A stretch of DNA of 64,000 nt, from the NCBI RefSeq assembly GCF_004362855.1, contig NZ_SNXW01000001.1, positions 184,121 through 248,120 of the forward strand, in the 5' to 3' direction. How positions within the stretch are numbered: position 1 is the first letter of the stretch; each line of letters starts with the position of its first letter. Positions 44,769-52,117 of this stretch are shown one piece after another. A model generated the notes under the pieces. That model was not told the DNA's origin. It ran no database searches and saw only the letters and a list, made by a program, of their open reading frames with translations. A program made the translations under genes and the position numbers. This stretch comes from Aquabacterium commune (GTDB lineage Bacteria > Pseudomonadota > Gammaproteobacteria > Burkholderiales > Burkholderiaceae_C).

Positions 44769-45254
44769 ATGCAAGGCATGAACCTGCCCCGCTTGCGCCC
44801 CGCCCTGATCGCGTCTGTCGGCACCATGCTCGTCCTGAGCCTGCTGGGCAGCGCCTGCACCCTGCCCCCGATCCAGCAGAAAGACGAGTTGCGGGTGGAC
44901 AGCGTGACGCTGGCACCGAAATTCGTTGGCGCAGCGGAAAGCCCGCCCTTTTGCCTGCACCTGCGCCTGGTTGGCGGCTTCTATGTCGCGTACAGCGAGC
45001 GCCAAGTGGAAAGCTGGGTCACCGAAGGCCGCTGTGACAGCGACGGTGCCCCCCGGGCGGTGGACCAGCTCCGCATGAACTGGCGCTTCCAGGGCTACGA
45101 CACCCAGCGCAGCCGCCAGTGCGCGAATGCCACCGGCTGCCGCTCGCAGGAGCGCGACATCGTCGAAGGCCATGCGCTGCGTTGCGCCTCGGCCGTGGCC
45201 CAGCAAGGCAACCAGACCGCCTTCCTCACCACAGACGTTGTGGGCTGCCCCTGA
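44769..45254 (+). CDS. Small exported protein, function unknown
   Basis: 161 residues (152 if the ATG at 44778... MNLPRLR is used). A hydrophobic N-terminus ending LLGSACTLPP looks like a signal peptide with a weak lipobox around the Cys, so it may be a lipoprotein. The mature part has several Cys (PPFCLHLRL, GRCDSDG, RQCANATGCRSQERD, ALRCA, VGCP), probably disulfides. No family is recognised. It is the last chromosomal gene before the integrated element. Confidence 0.6.
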   Translation: MQGMNLPRLRPALIASVGTMLVLSLLGSACTLPPIQQKDELRVDSVTLAPKFVGAAESPPFCLHLRLVGGFYVAYSERQVESWVTEGRCDSDGAPRAVDQLRMNWRFQGYDTQRSRQCANATGCRSQERDIVEGHALRCASAVAQQGNQTAFLTTDVVGCP

Positions 45255-45260
45255 AACAAC

Positions 45261-45287
45261 AAAGCCAACCCTTGCGAGGTTGGCTTT
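45261..45287 (-). terminator. Original tRNA-Thr terminator, now stranded left of the element
   Basis: AAAGCCAACC (45261-45270) and GGTTGGCTTT (45278-45287) form a perfect 10-bp stem. On the minus strand the stem is followed by GTTGTTTC, a U-rich tail. It lies 15 bp from the tRNA-Thr 3' remnant at 45302-45351, exactly where a terminator for the intact tRNA gene would be, and it is now cut off from its gene by the inserted element. Confidence 0.7.
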
Positions 45288-45297
45288 GTGTGGGATG

Positions 45298-45351
45298 TCA
45301 TTGGTGCCGGAGAAAGGAATCGAACCCTCGACCTTCTCATTACGAATGAGC
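45298..45351. repeat. attL: 54-bp direct repeat, tRNA-Thr 3' remnant
   Basis: Identical to 52724-52777. Positions 45302-45351 equal the last 50 nt of tRNA-Thr including CCA, on the minus strand. The inner boundary falls in the anticodon stem, the usual crossover zone for tyrosine integrases that use tRNA genes. The 5' half of a tRNA is missing here, so this copy is not functional. Confidence 0.93.
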
Positions 45352-45466
45352 GATATCAGGTGTTCGCGGCCATTCACAATCGTTGATAAACTGCCATCTC
45401 CCTCTAGAAATAGCTGAGGGAGGCGGCGATACTCGTTGAAAGAGATTCGCCTGTTTTCAGGTTTTG

Positions 45467-45501
45467 GTCTTACATCCGCCCTTACATCCGGCCGATGTAA
45501 G
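45467..45501. promoter_or_regulatory. Left arm-type site and integrase operator
   Basis: A 22-bp block (45467-45488) with two direct CTTACATC units 11 bp apart also occurs at the right end (52650-52671). Here the second unit is part of an inverted repeat, CTTACATC (45481-45488), spacer CGGCC, GATGTAAG (45494-45501), just before the integrase ribosome site. Such repeats flanking the core are what integrases bind with their N-terminal arm-binding domain. Binding here would also shut off the integrase promoter. Confidence 0.7.
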
Positions 45502-45514
45502 ACCGGGAGCAGAC

Positions 45515-46918
45515 ATGGCGAAGATGCCTTTCACCGCCGCGCGGGTCGCGGCTTTCAAGTGCCCCGAGGGCAAGCAGCAGGCCTTCCTCTGGGACGAGGT
45601 AACCCCCGGCCTTGGCCTTCGAGCCACCCCACACGGCAAGCCCGCCTATGTCTTTCAGGGCCTGTACTGCGGGCGCGATGTCCGCATCACCATCGGCAGC
45701 CCTGCCGCCTGGAGCATCAAGGACGCCCAAGCCAAAGCGCGAGAGCTGCAGCGGCTGATTGACGAGGGCAAAGACCCGCGCAGCCTCAAGCGGCAAGCCG
45801 TAGCGGCACAAAAGGAACAGGAGGCCGAGAAGGTCGCGCAGGCAGTGACCGTGGGTGATGTCTGGCCCGAGTACCTGGAGGAAGGCAAGCCCAAGCGCCG
45901 CGACGCCTGGAAGCCCCGCTACCTCGAAGACCTCAGACGGATGGCAGCACCAGGCGGCGAACCCAAGAAGCGAGGAACCGGCAAGACCCGGCCCGGCCCA
46001 CTCTGGCCCCTGCTGTCGCTCCGACTGGTGGACATCACCGAGGACACACTGAAAGCCTGGCAAGACAGCGAGGCACGCAACAGCAAGCACCAGGCCGCCC
46101 GAGCCTTGATGATGTTCCGGGGCTTCCTGCGCTGGTGCGCCACCCGGCCCAAGTACCGCGCACTGGTGGACGTTGACGCAGGCCGTGCCCCGGCCCTGCT
46201 GCAAGACCTACCGAGCATGAAGCGCCGCACCGACTGCCTGGAGGCCGCACAGGTCGCCGGCTGGTGGACCGGGGTGGAGCAGTTGAGCAACCGCACCGCA
46301 TCGGTGTACCTGCGCGCCCTGCTGCTGACTGGCGCCCGCCGAGAAGAAATGGCCGGGCTCAAGTGGCAGGACGTGGACTTCCAATGGCGCAAGCTGACCA
46401 TAGCCGACAAGGTGGAAGCCACCCGCACCATTCCCCTGACGCCCTACCTTGCCCAACTGCTGGGCACCCTGCCTCGCCACAGCGAATGGGTGTTCGCCAG
46501 CACCCGCACACTCAAGACAGACACCGCCAACATCAAGCGCCGGGAGCGCGACAACACCAAGGCGGGCAAGGCCGCACCAGTGGGCGCCGTGGCCACAGTG
46601 GGCGCCTCCGGCCGCATGTCCGACCCGCGCAACAGCCACACCAAGGCCCTGCAAGGCACCGGGATTGATGGATTGACCATTCACGGCCTGCGCCGTTCGT
46701 TCTCTTTGCTGGGTGAAGCAGCCGGGGCACCTGCTGGCGCCATTGCCCAAGTGATGGGCCACAAGCCAAGCGCCACGGCCGAGGGCTACCGCCCCCGCAG
46801 CGTGGATGCCCTGCGCCCCTTCCTGGCACAGATTGAGGCCCACATCCTGGCGCTTGCCGGCGTGCAGTTTGACGAGAAGACCGAGCCAGGGAGGCTGCGC
46901 GTCATTTCCGCCCCTTGA
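45515..46918 (+). CDS. Tyrosine integrase, P4-type
   Basis: 467 residues from ATG 45515 (GGGAG upstream). The N-terminus has the DUF4102-type arm-binding fold ([36 protein letters not shown]), then a SAM-like core-binding domain, and the catalytic domain. Its active-site residues are visible: Arg in LLLTGARREEMAGLKW, HxxR in IHGLRRSF, His in MGHKPS and Tyr in ATAEGYRPRS. A glycine/alanine-rich insert (APVGAVATVGASGRM) precedes the HxxR motif. It catalyses insertion and excision at tRNA-Thr. The gene lies at the left end pointing inward. Confidence 0.93.
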   Translation: MAKMPFTAARVAAFKCPEGKQQAFLWDEVTPGLGLRATPHGKPAYVFQGLYCGRDVRITIGSPAAWSIKDAQAKARELQRLIDEGKDPRSLKRQAVAAQKEQEAEKVAQAVTVGDVWPEYLEEGKPKRRDAWKPRYLEDLRRMAAPGGEPKKRGTGKTRPGPLWPLLSLRLVDITEDTLKAWQDSEARNSKHQAARALMMFRGFLRWCATRPKYRALVDVDAGRAPALLQDLPSMKRRTDCLEAAQVAGWWTGVEQLSNRTASVYLRALLLTGARREEMAGLKWQDVDFQWRKLTIADKVEATRTIPLTPYLAQLLGTLPRHSEWVFASTRTLKTDTANIKRRERDNTKAGKAAPVGAVATVGASGRMSDPRNSHTKALQGTGIDGLTIHGLRRSFSLLGEAAGAPAGAIAQVMGHKPSATAEGYRPRSVDALRPFLAQIEAHILALAGVQFDEKTEPGRLRVISAP

Positions 46919-46932
46919 CTATTTACACACCA

Positions 46933-46947
46933 TACACATCATGTGTA
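46933..46947. promoter_or_regulatory. HicAB operator palindrome
   Basis: TACACAT-C-ATGTGTA is a perfect 15-bp inverted repeat 10 bp upstream of the hicA start, flanked by further ACCATACAC words. HicB antitoxins with a C-terminal DNA-binding domain repress their own operon through such sites. Confidence 0.6.
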
Positions 46948-46957
46948 CCATACACAA

Positions 46958-47137
46958 ATGAGCAGCGCCGACCTCATCAAGGAACTACGCAAGACCGGGT
47001 GGCAGTTGGCACGCGTGAACGGTTCACACCATGTTTTCACGCACCCGCAGCGCCCCGGCATCGTCGTGGTTCCACACCCCAAGAAGGACTTGGGTAAGGG
47101 GCTGGTCAAGGCAATCCGGCAGCAAGCAGGCATCTGA
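46958..47137 (+). CDS. hicA: HicA toxin (mRNA interferase)
   Basis: 59 residues with the double-stranded RNA-binding-like fold: MSSADLIKELRKTGWQLARV, then the catalytic GSHHVFTHP segment with its conserved His, then IVVVPHPKKDLGKG. HicA cuts mRNA and is neutralised by HicB, encoded 12 bp downstream. The toxin-first order is normal for hicAB. It probably stabilises the element. Confidence 0.93.
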   Translation: MSSADLIKELRKTGWQLARVNGSHHVFTHPQRPGIVVVPHPKKDLGKGLVKAIRQQAGI

Positions 47138-47149
47138 GAGGCATCCACC

Positions 47150-47557
47150 ATGTATTACCCCGTCGCCATCGAACCCGGCACCGACACCGAAGCCTTCGGC
47201 GTGGTCGTCCCTGACCTGCCTGGCTGCTTCTCTGCTGGTGACACCCTGGAAGAAGCCATGGCCATGGCCGAGGAAGCCATCGTGGCCTGGATTGAAACCG
47301 CCATCGATGCCGGGCAAGACATCCCCGCGCCCAGCAGCATCGAAGCCCTGCGCAAGGCGCACAAAGAGTGGAAAAGCTGGGCATGGGCAGTGGTGAGGGT
47401 TGACCCAGCCGCGCTGGATGACACGCTCGAACGCGTGAACATCAGTCTGCCCCGCCGCGTGCTGCGCCGCCTGGATGCCCTGGCTGGCGCTCAAGGCGAA
47501 ACCCGCTCCGGGTTCATCGCTCGCATGGCCCTGGAAGGTCACAGACCCGCCGCCTGA
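47150..47557 (+). CDS. hicB: HicB antitoxin
   Basis: 135 residues. The N-terminal partial RNase-H-like fold (MYYPVAIEPG...FGVVVPDLPGCFSAGDTLEEAM) binds HicA. The C-terminal part (RVNISLPRRVLRRLDALAGAQGETRSGFIARMAL) is a ribbon-helix-helix DNA-binding domain, so the protein can autoregulate through the palindrome upstream of hicA. Confidence 0.93.
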   Translation: MYYPVAIEPGTDTEAFGVVVPDLPGCFSAGDTLEEAMAMAEEAIVAWIETAIDAGQDIPAPSSIEALRKAHKEWKSWAWAVVRVDPAALDDTLERVNISLPRRVLRRLDALAGAQGETRSGFIARMALEGHRPAA

Positions 47558-47642
47558 CGGACTCAGGCAAACAAGCGGGGCCGGGCAGTGGTGGAACACT
47601 GGCCAGCCCCTGACCACAACCCACCTACAGCAGAGGTGAAGC

Positions 47643-48113
47643 ATGGCTAAGGCCGATTCTCGTTCAATTACGCCGCCGCCCGGATGGCGCTATATCGTTC
47701 TTCCGGCGCTGCCGCCCGTTGAACCGCCGCCACCCAAACCACCCCGGCCCCGACTGGCTGACAACGTCGTGGCCATGTTCACAGACGAGCGTGCGCCCGT
47801 GCTGAACCCGAAAAGGCGGGGGCGCTTGCCCCGTGTGGTGACTGCCCTGCGCCGATGGGACCGCCTCCACATCGGCGACTATTGCCTGATATGGGCTAGC
47901 GCCACATCGCCGCGCATGAATCACGGGCGCATGGTGAAGGTCATGGGGAGGGCTGACGCTGTGCGGAACACATGGCGCGTTCAGGCTGTGGGCGGTTTTC
48001 TGACGACATTTGACCCTGACGCTCCGGACGACGTCGCCAGTCATTCGCAGCAAAGCACCGCAACGCTAGGTGCCGACCGCCTGCGCCGATGCGCTGGGCC
48101 AGCGCGGTCATAA
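47643..48113 (+). CDS. Element protein of unknown function, 156 aa
   Basis: GAGGTGAAGC precedes the ATG. The first 45 residues are Pro-rich (PPVEPPPPKPPRPRL), and the centre (WDRLHIGDYCLIWASATSPRMNHGRMVKVMGRAD) looks like a small beta-barrel with Trp and Gly, possibly SH3- or KOW-like, but no family is recognised. It stands between hicB and a structured intergenic segment. Confidence 0.6.
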   Translation: MAKADSRSITPPPGWRYIVLPALPPVEPPPPKPPRPRLADNVVAMFTDERAPVLNPKRRGRLPRVVTALRRWDRLHIGDYCLIWASATSPRMNHGRMVKVMGRADAVRNTWRVQAVGGFLTTFDPDAPDDVASHSQQSTATLGADRLRRCAGPARS

Positions 48114-48122
48114 TGATTTGAG

Positions 48123-48191
48123 CCCCAGCTAGGCAGGCCGCAAGCCTGACCGAAAGACACGGCCCCCGACGTGTCCCGCTGGGGTTTCTTT
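48123..48191 (+). ncRNA. Three-way-junction RNA structure / terminator-like element
   Basis: An outer stem CCCCAGC (48123-48129) / GCTGGGG (48178-48184) encloses two hairpins, CAGGC-CGCAA-GCCTG (48134-48148) and GACACG/CGTGTC (48156-48161, 48170-48175). It is followed at once by TTTCTTT. This could be a branched terminator for the hicAB-side transcript, or a small RNA or leader acting on the gene starting at 48216. All three stems are perfect Watson-Crick pairs. Confidence 0.5.
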
Positions 48192-48215
48192 CATTGGGGA
48201 TGCACGGGGGTGCAT

Positions 48216-48815
48216 GTGAAGAGACCGACGCTCAAGGGGCGCCAGTACACCAGGCGCCGGGTGACCACGCACGAGACAGAACACGGTCCGGTGGAGCTGT
48301 GGGAGGTCAAGCCCAACCGCGTGAGCCTGCGCGCCCTGCCGGGCCTGAAAGTAGAGGCGTTGGCAGTCATCGAGGGCGAGGGCATCACGACAGGCCCCCT
48401 GCTGAATGAGGCGCCACACGGCACCCTGCTGAGGGCTGAGGTCATCGACCAGCGCCAGCATCCGGGCGACTCCATCACGGGCCTGGCTGCGCGCATCTAT
48501 GAGCACGCGGCACATGCCGAGGGATACCGGCTTCTTGGGGCCATCGACCAGGCCATGAACATGATGGCCGAGCTGGGCGCGTTGGTAGCGGTCTTCGATA
48601 TCTACAGGCAGGCGTCGGCAGAAAAGGCCAAGGCTGGCGCCGAGAGCGCGAGAAGCCGAGGCGGGAAGAGGCAGGCTGTCGAGGCTATTAACGCCAAGTT
48701 GAAGTGTGTGGACACCCGCAACCGGGTAAACATCATCGTCCAGCGCGCGGCCGCACAAGGGGTGACGGTGACGCAACGATACGTCCGAGAGGTCATCTCA
48801 ACGAGGCGGAACTGA
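48216..48815 (+). CDS. Element protein of unknown function, about 199 aa
   Basis: The frame extends upstream to 48171 but that part lies inside the structured RNA, so GTG at 48216 with ACGGGGG 5 bases upstream is used. The N-terminal half is beta-rich (GPVELWEVKPNRVSLRALPG). The C-terminal half is helical and basic (RQASAEKAKAGAESARSRGGKRQ), ending in a possible helix-turn-helix (NIIVQRAAAQGVTVTQRYVREVI). No family recognised. A DNA-binding role is a guess. Confidence 0.55.
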   Translation: MKRPTLKGRQYTRRRVTTHETEHGPVELWEVKPNRVSLRALPGLKVEALAVIEGEGITTGPLLNEAPHGTLLRAEVIDQRQHPGDSITGLAARIYEHAAHAEGYRLLGAIDQAMNMMAELGALVAVFDIYRQASAEKAKAGAESARSRGGKRQAVEAINAKLKCVDTRNRVNIIVQRAAAQGVTVTQRYVREVISTRRN

Positions 48816-48862
48816 GCTTTGTTCGCTTCCGCCTGAAATCGGAGCCTGCGGTCATGTTCAAC

Positions 48863-48876
48863 GAACCTAGAGGTTC
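48863..48876. promoter_or_regulatory. Palindrome GAACCT-AG-AGGTTC before the AlpA-like gene
   Basis: Six-base arms with a 2-bp centre, 5 bp upstream of the start of the excisionase-like regulator gene and overlapping its ribosome-binding region. A likely autoregulatory operator. Confidence 0.45.
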
Positions 48877-48881
48877 AAAGC

Positions 48882-49091
48882 ATGACAGCGAAAGTTGTTC
48901 AACTGACGCCCCTTGAATTCGAGCCGAGGGCGGCACTCCCAACGCCGGAAGCGGCGGCCCATCTCAACCGTGCCCAGCAGACATTGCGCCTGTGGGCCTG
49001 CCTTGAAAATGGCCCCATCCGCCCCATCCGCGTCAATGGCCGCCTGGCCTGGCGCGTCGCTGACATCAAGGCACTACTGGGGGTGCAATGA
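48882..49091 (+). CDS. AlpA/excisionase-like small DNA-binding protein
   Basis: 69 residues. LPTPEAAAHLNRAQQTLRLWACLENGPIRPIRVNGRLAWRVADIKALL is the winged-helix pattern of AlpA and MerR-like excisionases (helix-turn-helix, then wing with a W-x-V-x-D-I ending). In P4-like elements AlpA activates or assists excision. It begins the right-hand gene block, and its stop overlaps the next start by 4 bases. Confidence 0.8.
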   Translation: MTAKVVQLTPLEFEPRAALPTPEAAAHLNRAQQTLRLWACLENGPIRPIRVNGRLAWRVADIKALLGVQ

Positions 49092-49423
49092 AAGAGCGCC
49101 CGAGTCCCAGAAAGGGAAGCCCGAGCGCCGAGAGCAAGCGCCATTTTGCGGGAACCGACAACCCGCGTCACCTCCGCATCATCAACGCCCTGCAAGTCAG
49201 GCCCCGACCGCGTGAGGACGTGGACCGCATCTCTGGTGCATCGAATGGCCCGGAGCTGATAGCCGAGCTGCGCCGCCGTGGCCTTGATGTTCCGTGCAGC
49301 CGCACCCCTTGCATCGACAAGGACGGCTTTGAGGTGCTGCGGGGAATCTACCACCTGACCGACTCAGACAAGGCCCGCTTGTGTGCCTGGCTGGCGCGCC
49401 GTGCGAAAGGTGGCCGCCCATGA
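49088..49423 (+). CDS. Winged-helix phage-type protein, 111 aa
   Basis: A basic N-terminal tail is followed by a helix-turn-helix-like domain (HLRIINALQVRPRPREDVDRISGASNGPELIAELRRRGLDVPC) and a short C-terminal helix. The text NGPELIAELRRRGLDVPCSR is typical of small winged-helix proteins found next to replication genes of proteobacterial prophages and islands. It overlaps both neighbours by 4 bases and is thus translationally coupled. Confidence 0.7.
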   Translation: MKERPSPRKGSPSAESKRHFAGTDNPRHLRIINALQVRPRPREDVDRISGASNGPELIAELRRRGLDVPCSRTPCIDKDGFEVLRGIYHLTDSDKARLCAWLARRAKGGRP

Positions 49424-49560
49424 TGTGGATTCATCACCGCGCCTGGGCCTGGTCCTACCGGCTGGAAGAGCTGCGCGAACGTGCCCAGGCCGAGCGCCAT
49501 TTGTGGACACAGGCAGCCGCCTGCGTGGGTCTGGCCATCCTTCGCCGCTGGGGGTGCTGA
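49420..49560 (+). CDS. 46-residue ORF, translationally coupled
   Basis: Starts at ATGATG overlapping the previous stop and ends 3 bp before the primase ATG. The peptide MMWIHHRAWAWSYRLEELRE continues as one amphipathic helix rich in Trp, Arg and Glu. No family is recognised. Its place between two coupled genes and filling of the gap suggest it is really translated. Confidence 0.5.
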   Translation: MMWIHHRAWAWSYRLEELRERAQAERHLWTQAAACVGLAILRRWGC

Positions 49561-49563
49561 CGC

Positions 49564-51513
49564 ATGACATACCCACCAGAGCAAGCCCGCGACGCCCTGC
49601 AATTCATCGACCCAGGCTGCGACCGTCAGACCTGGGTGAAGGTAATGGCCGGGGCCAAAGCCGCCGGCCTGGATGTTGATGACGTGACAGCGTGGAGCTC
49701 CACCGCGTCGAACTTCAAAGGCGAGCGCGATGTGATGAACGCATGGCGCAGCATCGACGAACGCGGAGCCGTTCAGGCTGGCACCTTGTTTCACATGGCC
49801 CGCGCCAATGGCTGGAAGCCCCAGCAAGACGCGAACAGGCCCACCCCTGCACGTGCGCCGGCCCCGACCCGCAAAGAGCCTCCACGGGCCGCTATACGCC
49901 CCGGCATGAGTGCTGCTGAGGTCTGGCAAGCCGCCGCACCTGCAACGGCCGAGCATGGCTACATCACCCGCAAGGGCGGCCGCCCCGATGGCCTGCGCGT
50001 GTGCGCTGGTGGCCTGCGCATCGGTGGCCGCGACATGGCCGGCGCTTTGCTGGTGCCAGTCCAAACGCCGGCCGGCGAGCTGGTCAGCCTGCAATGCATT
50101 CCCGCCGATGGCCCAAAGATGAACCTACCCGGACACCCCATGCGGGGCGTATTCGTGGTGGGTGACCTTGAGCCGCAAGGCCGAGCCTATGTGGTCGAGG
50201 GCATCGGGCAGGCCTGGGCCTGTTGGAAGGCAACAGGCTGCGCCGCCGTGGTGGCTTTCGGCTGGGGCCGGGTTTCGACCGTCACCAAGGAGCTGCGTGC
50301 AGCACATCCTGGCTTGTCGCTGGTGGTGGTGCCTGACGCTGGCAAGGAAGACGACGCCGAACGCATCGCCAAGGACACGGGCGCGCGGTGGGTGGCCATG
50401 CCCGAGGGCAGCCCGCGCAACCATGACGTCAACGACCACATGCAAGAGCATGGCGCCGAAGCCCTGGAGGCGCTGCTTGAGCAGGCCCAAGCCCCGGCCC
50501 ACCGCTTCAGGCTGATGTCAGCCGATGAACTGATGATGCTGCCACCGCTGCAATGGCTGGTGCGTGGCGTGCTGCCTGCTGCTGGCGTGGCCTGCCTGTA
50601 TGGCCCCAGCGGAAGCGGCAAGTCTTTCCTGGCCATCGATGCCGCCGCGCACATTGCCGCCGGCCGCTGGTGGTTCGGCCATCGCGTTACGCAAGCCCCG
50701 GTGGTGTATTGCGCCCTGGAGGGCGAGCACGGCATTGCCCAGCGTGTGCACGCCTGGAAGATGCGCCGGGGCGCTTTGCCGCAGTCCCTGCACTTCATGG
50801 CGCAGCCCTTCGCCCTGCTGGAGGATGCCCAAGCCCTGGCCGAGGCCATCAAGGCAACGGGGGCCGGGGGCGGCGTGGTGGTGATAGACACCCTCAACCG
50901 CGCCGCCTCTGGCATCGATGAAAACAGCGGCGCCGAGATGGGCCTCGTCATTGACGCCTGCAAGGCCCTGCAAGCCGCAGCCGGCGGGCTGGTCCTGCTG
51001 GTGCACCACACAGGCAAAGACCTGACCCGTGGGCTTCGTGGTCATTCATCCCTACACGCGGCACTGGATGCCGCCATCGAAGTGACCAGGGGCGACGCTG
51101 GCCGCGCCTGGAAGGTGGCCAAGTCCAAGGAGGGCGAGGACGAAGCCGCGCACCCCTTCCGCCTGGAGGTGGAAACCATCGGGGCCGATGACGAGGGCGA
51201 CGCCATCACGTCATGCGTGGTGGTGCCTGATGAGACCGTGCAAGAGGTCAAGGCCGCCAAGCTGCCAGCCGGTGGCAATCAGCGCCTCATCCTTGACGCA
51301 CTGCGCCCACTGTTCAAGGCGTCGCACGACTTCGGCAAAGGTGGGGGGCCTTCGGTGCGCCCATGCCTGGAGCTGGAGGCGGTGCTGCCCAAGCTACGCG
51401 ACAGCCTGGCCGTGGAGCCCGACCGCAAGACCGAGCGCACCAGGCAGGCGATTACCGGGCTTGTCTCACGCGGGGTTTTGGGGCTTGGCGAGGGGTGGAT
51501 ATGGCTGACCTGA
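49564..51513 (+). CDS. Primase-helicase (PriCT/TOPRIM plus RepA-like AAA ATPase)
   Basis: 649 residues. An N-terminal PriCT-like module (residues about 1-85, ending GTLFHMARANGW), a TOPRIM-like domain (RAYVVEGIGQAWACWKATGCAAVVAFG, VVVPDAGKEDDAERIA), a RecA-fold helicase with Walker A LYGPSGSGKSFLAID, Walker B GGVVVIDTLNRA and LVLLVHHTGKDLTRGLRG, and a C-terminal winged helix (RQAITGLVSRGVLGLGEGWIWL) are visible. The domain set parallels replication proteins of P4-like satellites and island replicons. It should start replication of the excised element at a nearby origin, for which the heptamer array at 51530-51630 is the best candidate. Confidence 0.88.
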   Translation: MTYPPEQARDALQFIDPGCDRQTWVKVMAGAKAAGLDVDDVTAWSSTASNFKGERDVMNAWRSIDERGAVQAGTLFHMARANGWKPQQDANRPTPARAPAPTRKEPPRAAIRPGMSAAEVWQAAAPATAEHGYITRKGGRPDGLRVCAGGLRIGGRDMAGALLVPVQTPAGELVSLQCIPADGPKMNLPGHPMRGVFVVGDLEPQGRAYVVEGIGQAWACWKATGCAAVVAFGWGRVSTVTKELRAAHPGLSLVVVPDAGKEDDAERIAKDTGARWVAMPEGSPRNHDVNDHMQEHGAEALEALLEQAQAPAHRFRLMSADELMMLPPLQWLVRGVLPAAGVACLYGPSGSGKSFLAIDAAAHIAAGRWWFGHRVTQAPVVYCALEGEHGIAQRVHAWKMRRGALPQSLHFMAQPFALLEDAQALAEAIKATGAGGGVVVIDTLNRAASGIDENSGAEMGLVIDACKALQAAAGGLVLLVHHTGKDLTRGLRGHSSLHAALDAAIEVTRGDAGRAWKVAKSKEGEDEAAHPFRLEVETIGADDEGDAITSCVVVPDETVQEVKAAKLPAGGNQRLILDALRPLFKASHDFGKGGGPSVRPCLELEAVLPKLRDSLAVEPDRKTERTRQAITGLVSRGVLGLGEGWIWLT

Positions 51514-51746
51514 ACCACCCCGCCGGGCTCCCCGAATTCCCCCGGCCCCCTATAGGGGCCTTCGGGGATTTTCGGGGTACTGGGAACACCCGGAAAACCC
51601 CGAACCACCCCGAAACGGGGATTTTCGGGGCAACGCCTCATCGCATGGCTTGCGCTTCTTGTGGTGCTGCCGCCCCGATGGACCCGGCATGGCAGGCCCT
51701 GTGCCCATCCTGCTGGTGGGCGCTGGTCAACAGGTGGAGGGCTTGA
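51501..51746 (+). CDS. Zinc-ribbon-like small protein, 81 aa, overlapping primase gene
   Basis: The ATG lies inside the 3' end of the primase-helicase gene. The first 50 codons are written by the repeated CCCCGAA DNA (giving GAFGDFRGTGN and GIFGATPH). The C-terminal part, CASCGAAAPMDPAWQALCPSCWWAL, has two CxxC pairs, a zinc-ribbon pattern. The coding status of the first part is uncertain, since the DNA repeats may be the real constraint. Confidence 0.5.
   Translation: MADLNHPAGLPEFPRPPIGAFGDFRGTGNTRKTPNHPETGIFGATPHRMACASCGAAAPMDPAWQALCPSCWWALVNRWRA
51530..51630. repeat. Heptamer (CCCCGAA) array, candidate replication origin
   Basis: Six copies of CCCCGAA in either orientation: plus at 51530, 51598 and 51608; minus at 51561, 51571 and 51624. 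Larger repeats overlap them: GGGGATTTTCGGGG at 51564-51577 and 51617-51630, GAACCACCCCG at 51512-51522 and 51602-51612. A perfect palindrome CCCCTATAGGGG stands at 51547-51558. The cluster lies directly after the helicase domain of the replication gene, as iteron origins often do. Confidence 0.55.
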
Positions 51747-51748
51747 GC

Positions 51749-52117
51749 ATGGAAGCCTTACCCGACCTGTTCGGCCTGGAGCCCATCAAACCACGGCACC
51801 ACACGAAGCCCGAAGCCGCAGCACTGGCCGAGGTACTGCGAGCCCTGAGCACCCATCAATCTGTCGCCTGGGTGCGACGCATGAACAGCGGCGCCGCAAA
51901 GGTGGGGAACCGCTTCATTCGGTTTGGCTGGCCTGGATGCCCCGACCTGCTGGGGCAGATGAAAGACGGCCGCCTGCTGGGCGTAGAGGTCAAGCGCGCC
52001 AAAGGTGGCCGCGTGAGCGACGAGCAGCGCCACTTTCTGGCGCTCATCAAACAGGCCGGCGGTGTGGCATTCGTGGCCCGCAACTGCCAGGACGTGTTCA
52101 AGGAGCTGGGGCGATGA
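51749..52117 (+). CDS. VRR-NUC domain nuclease
   Basis: 122 residues. The PD-(D/E)xK core is visible: SVAWVRRMNSGAAKVGNRFIRFGWPGCPDLLGQM has the catalytic Asp, and LLGVEVKRAKGGRVSDEQRHFL has the ExK pair. GGVAFVARNCQDV ends the domain. Stand-alone VRR-NUC proteins are common in phages and satellites and act on branched DNA. GGAGG precedes the ATG. The stop overlaps the next gene by 4 bases. Confidence 0.88.
   Translation: MEALPDLFGLEPIKPRHHTKPEAAALAEVLRALSTHQSVAWVRRMNSGAAKVGNRFIRFGWPGCPDLLGQMKDGRLLGVEVKRAKGGRVSDEQRHFLALIKQAGGVAFVARNCQDVFKELGR

Noticed and set aside
45302..45351. tRNA-Thr-like sequence that could be scored as a second tRNA
   Set aside because: It stops in the anticodon stem and lacks the acceptor 5' strand and D-arm; it is the attL remnant.
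48171..48215. Upstream extension of the unknown element protein to GTG 48171
   Set aside because: The extension lies inside the third stem of the structured RNA and has no ribosome site; GTG 48216 has one.
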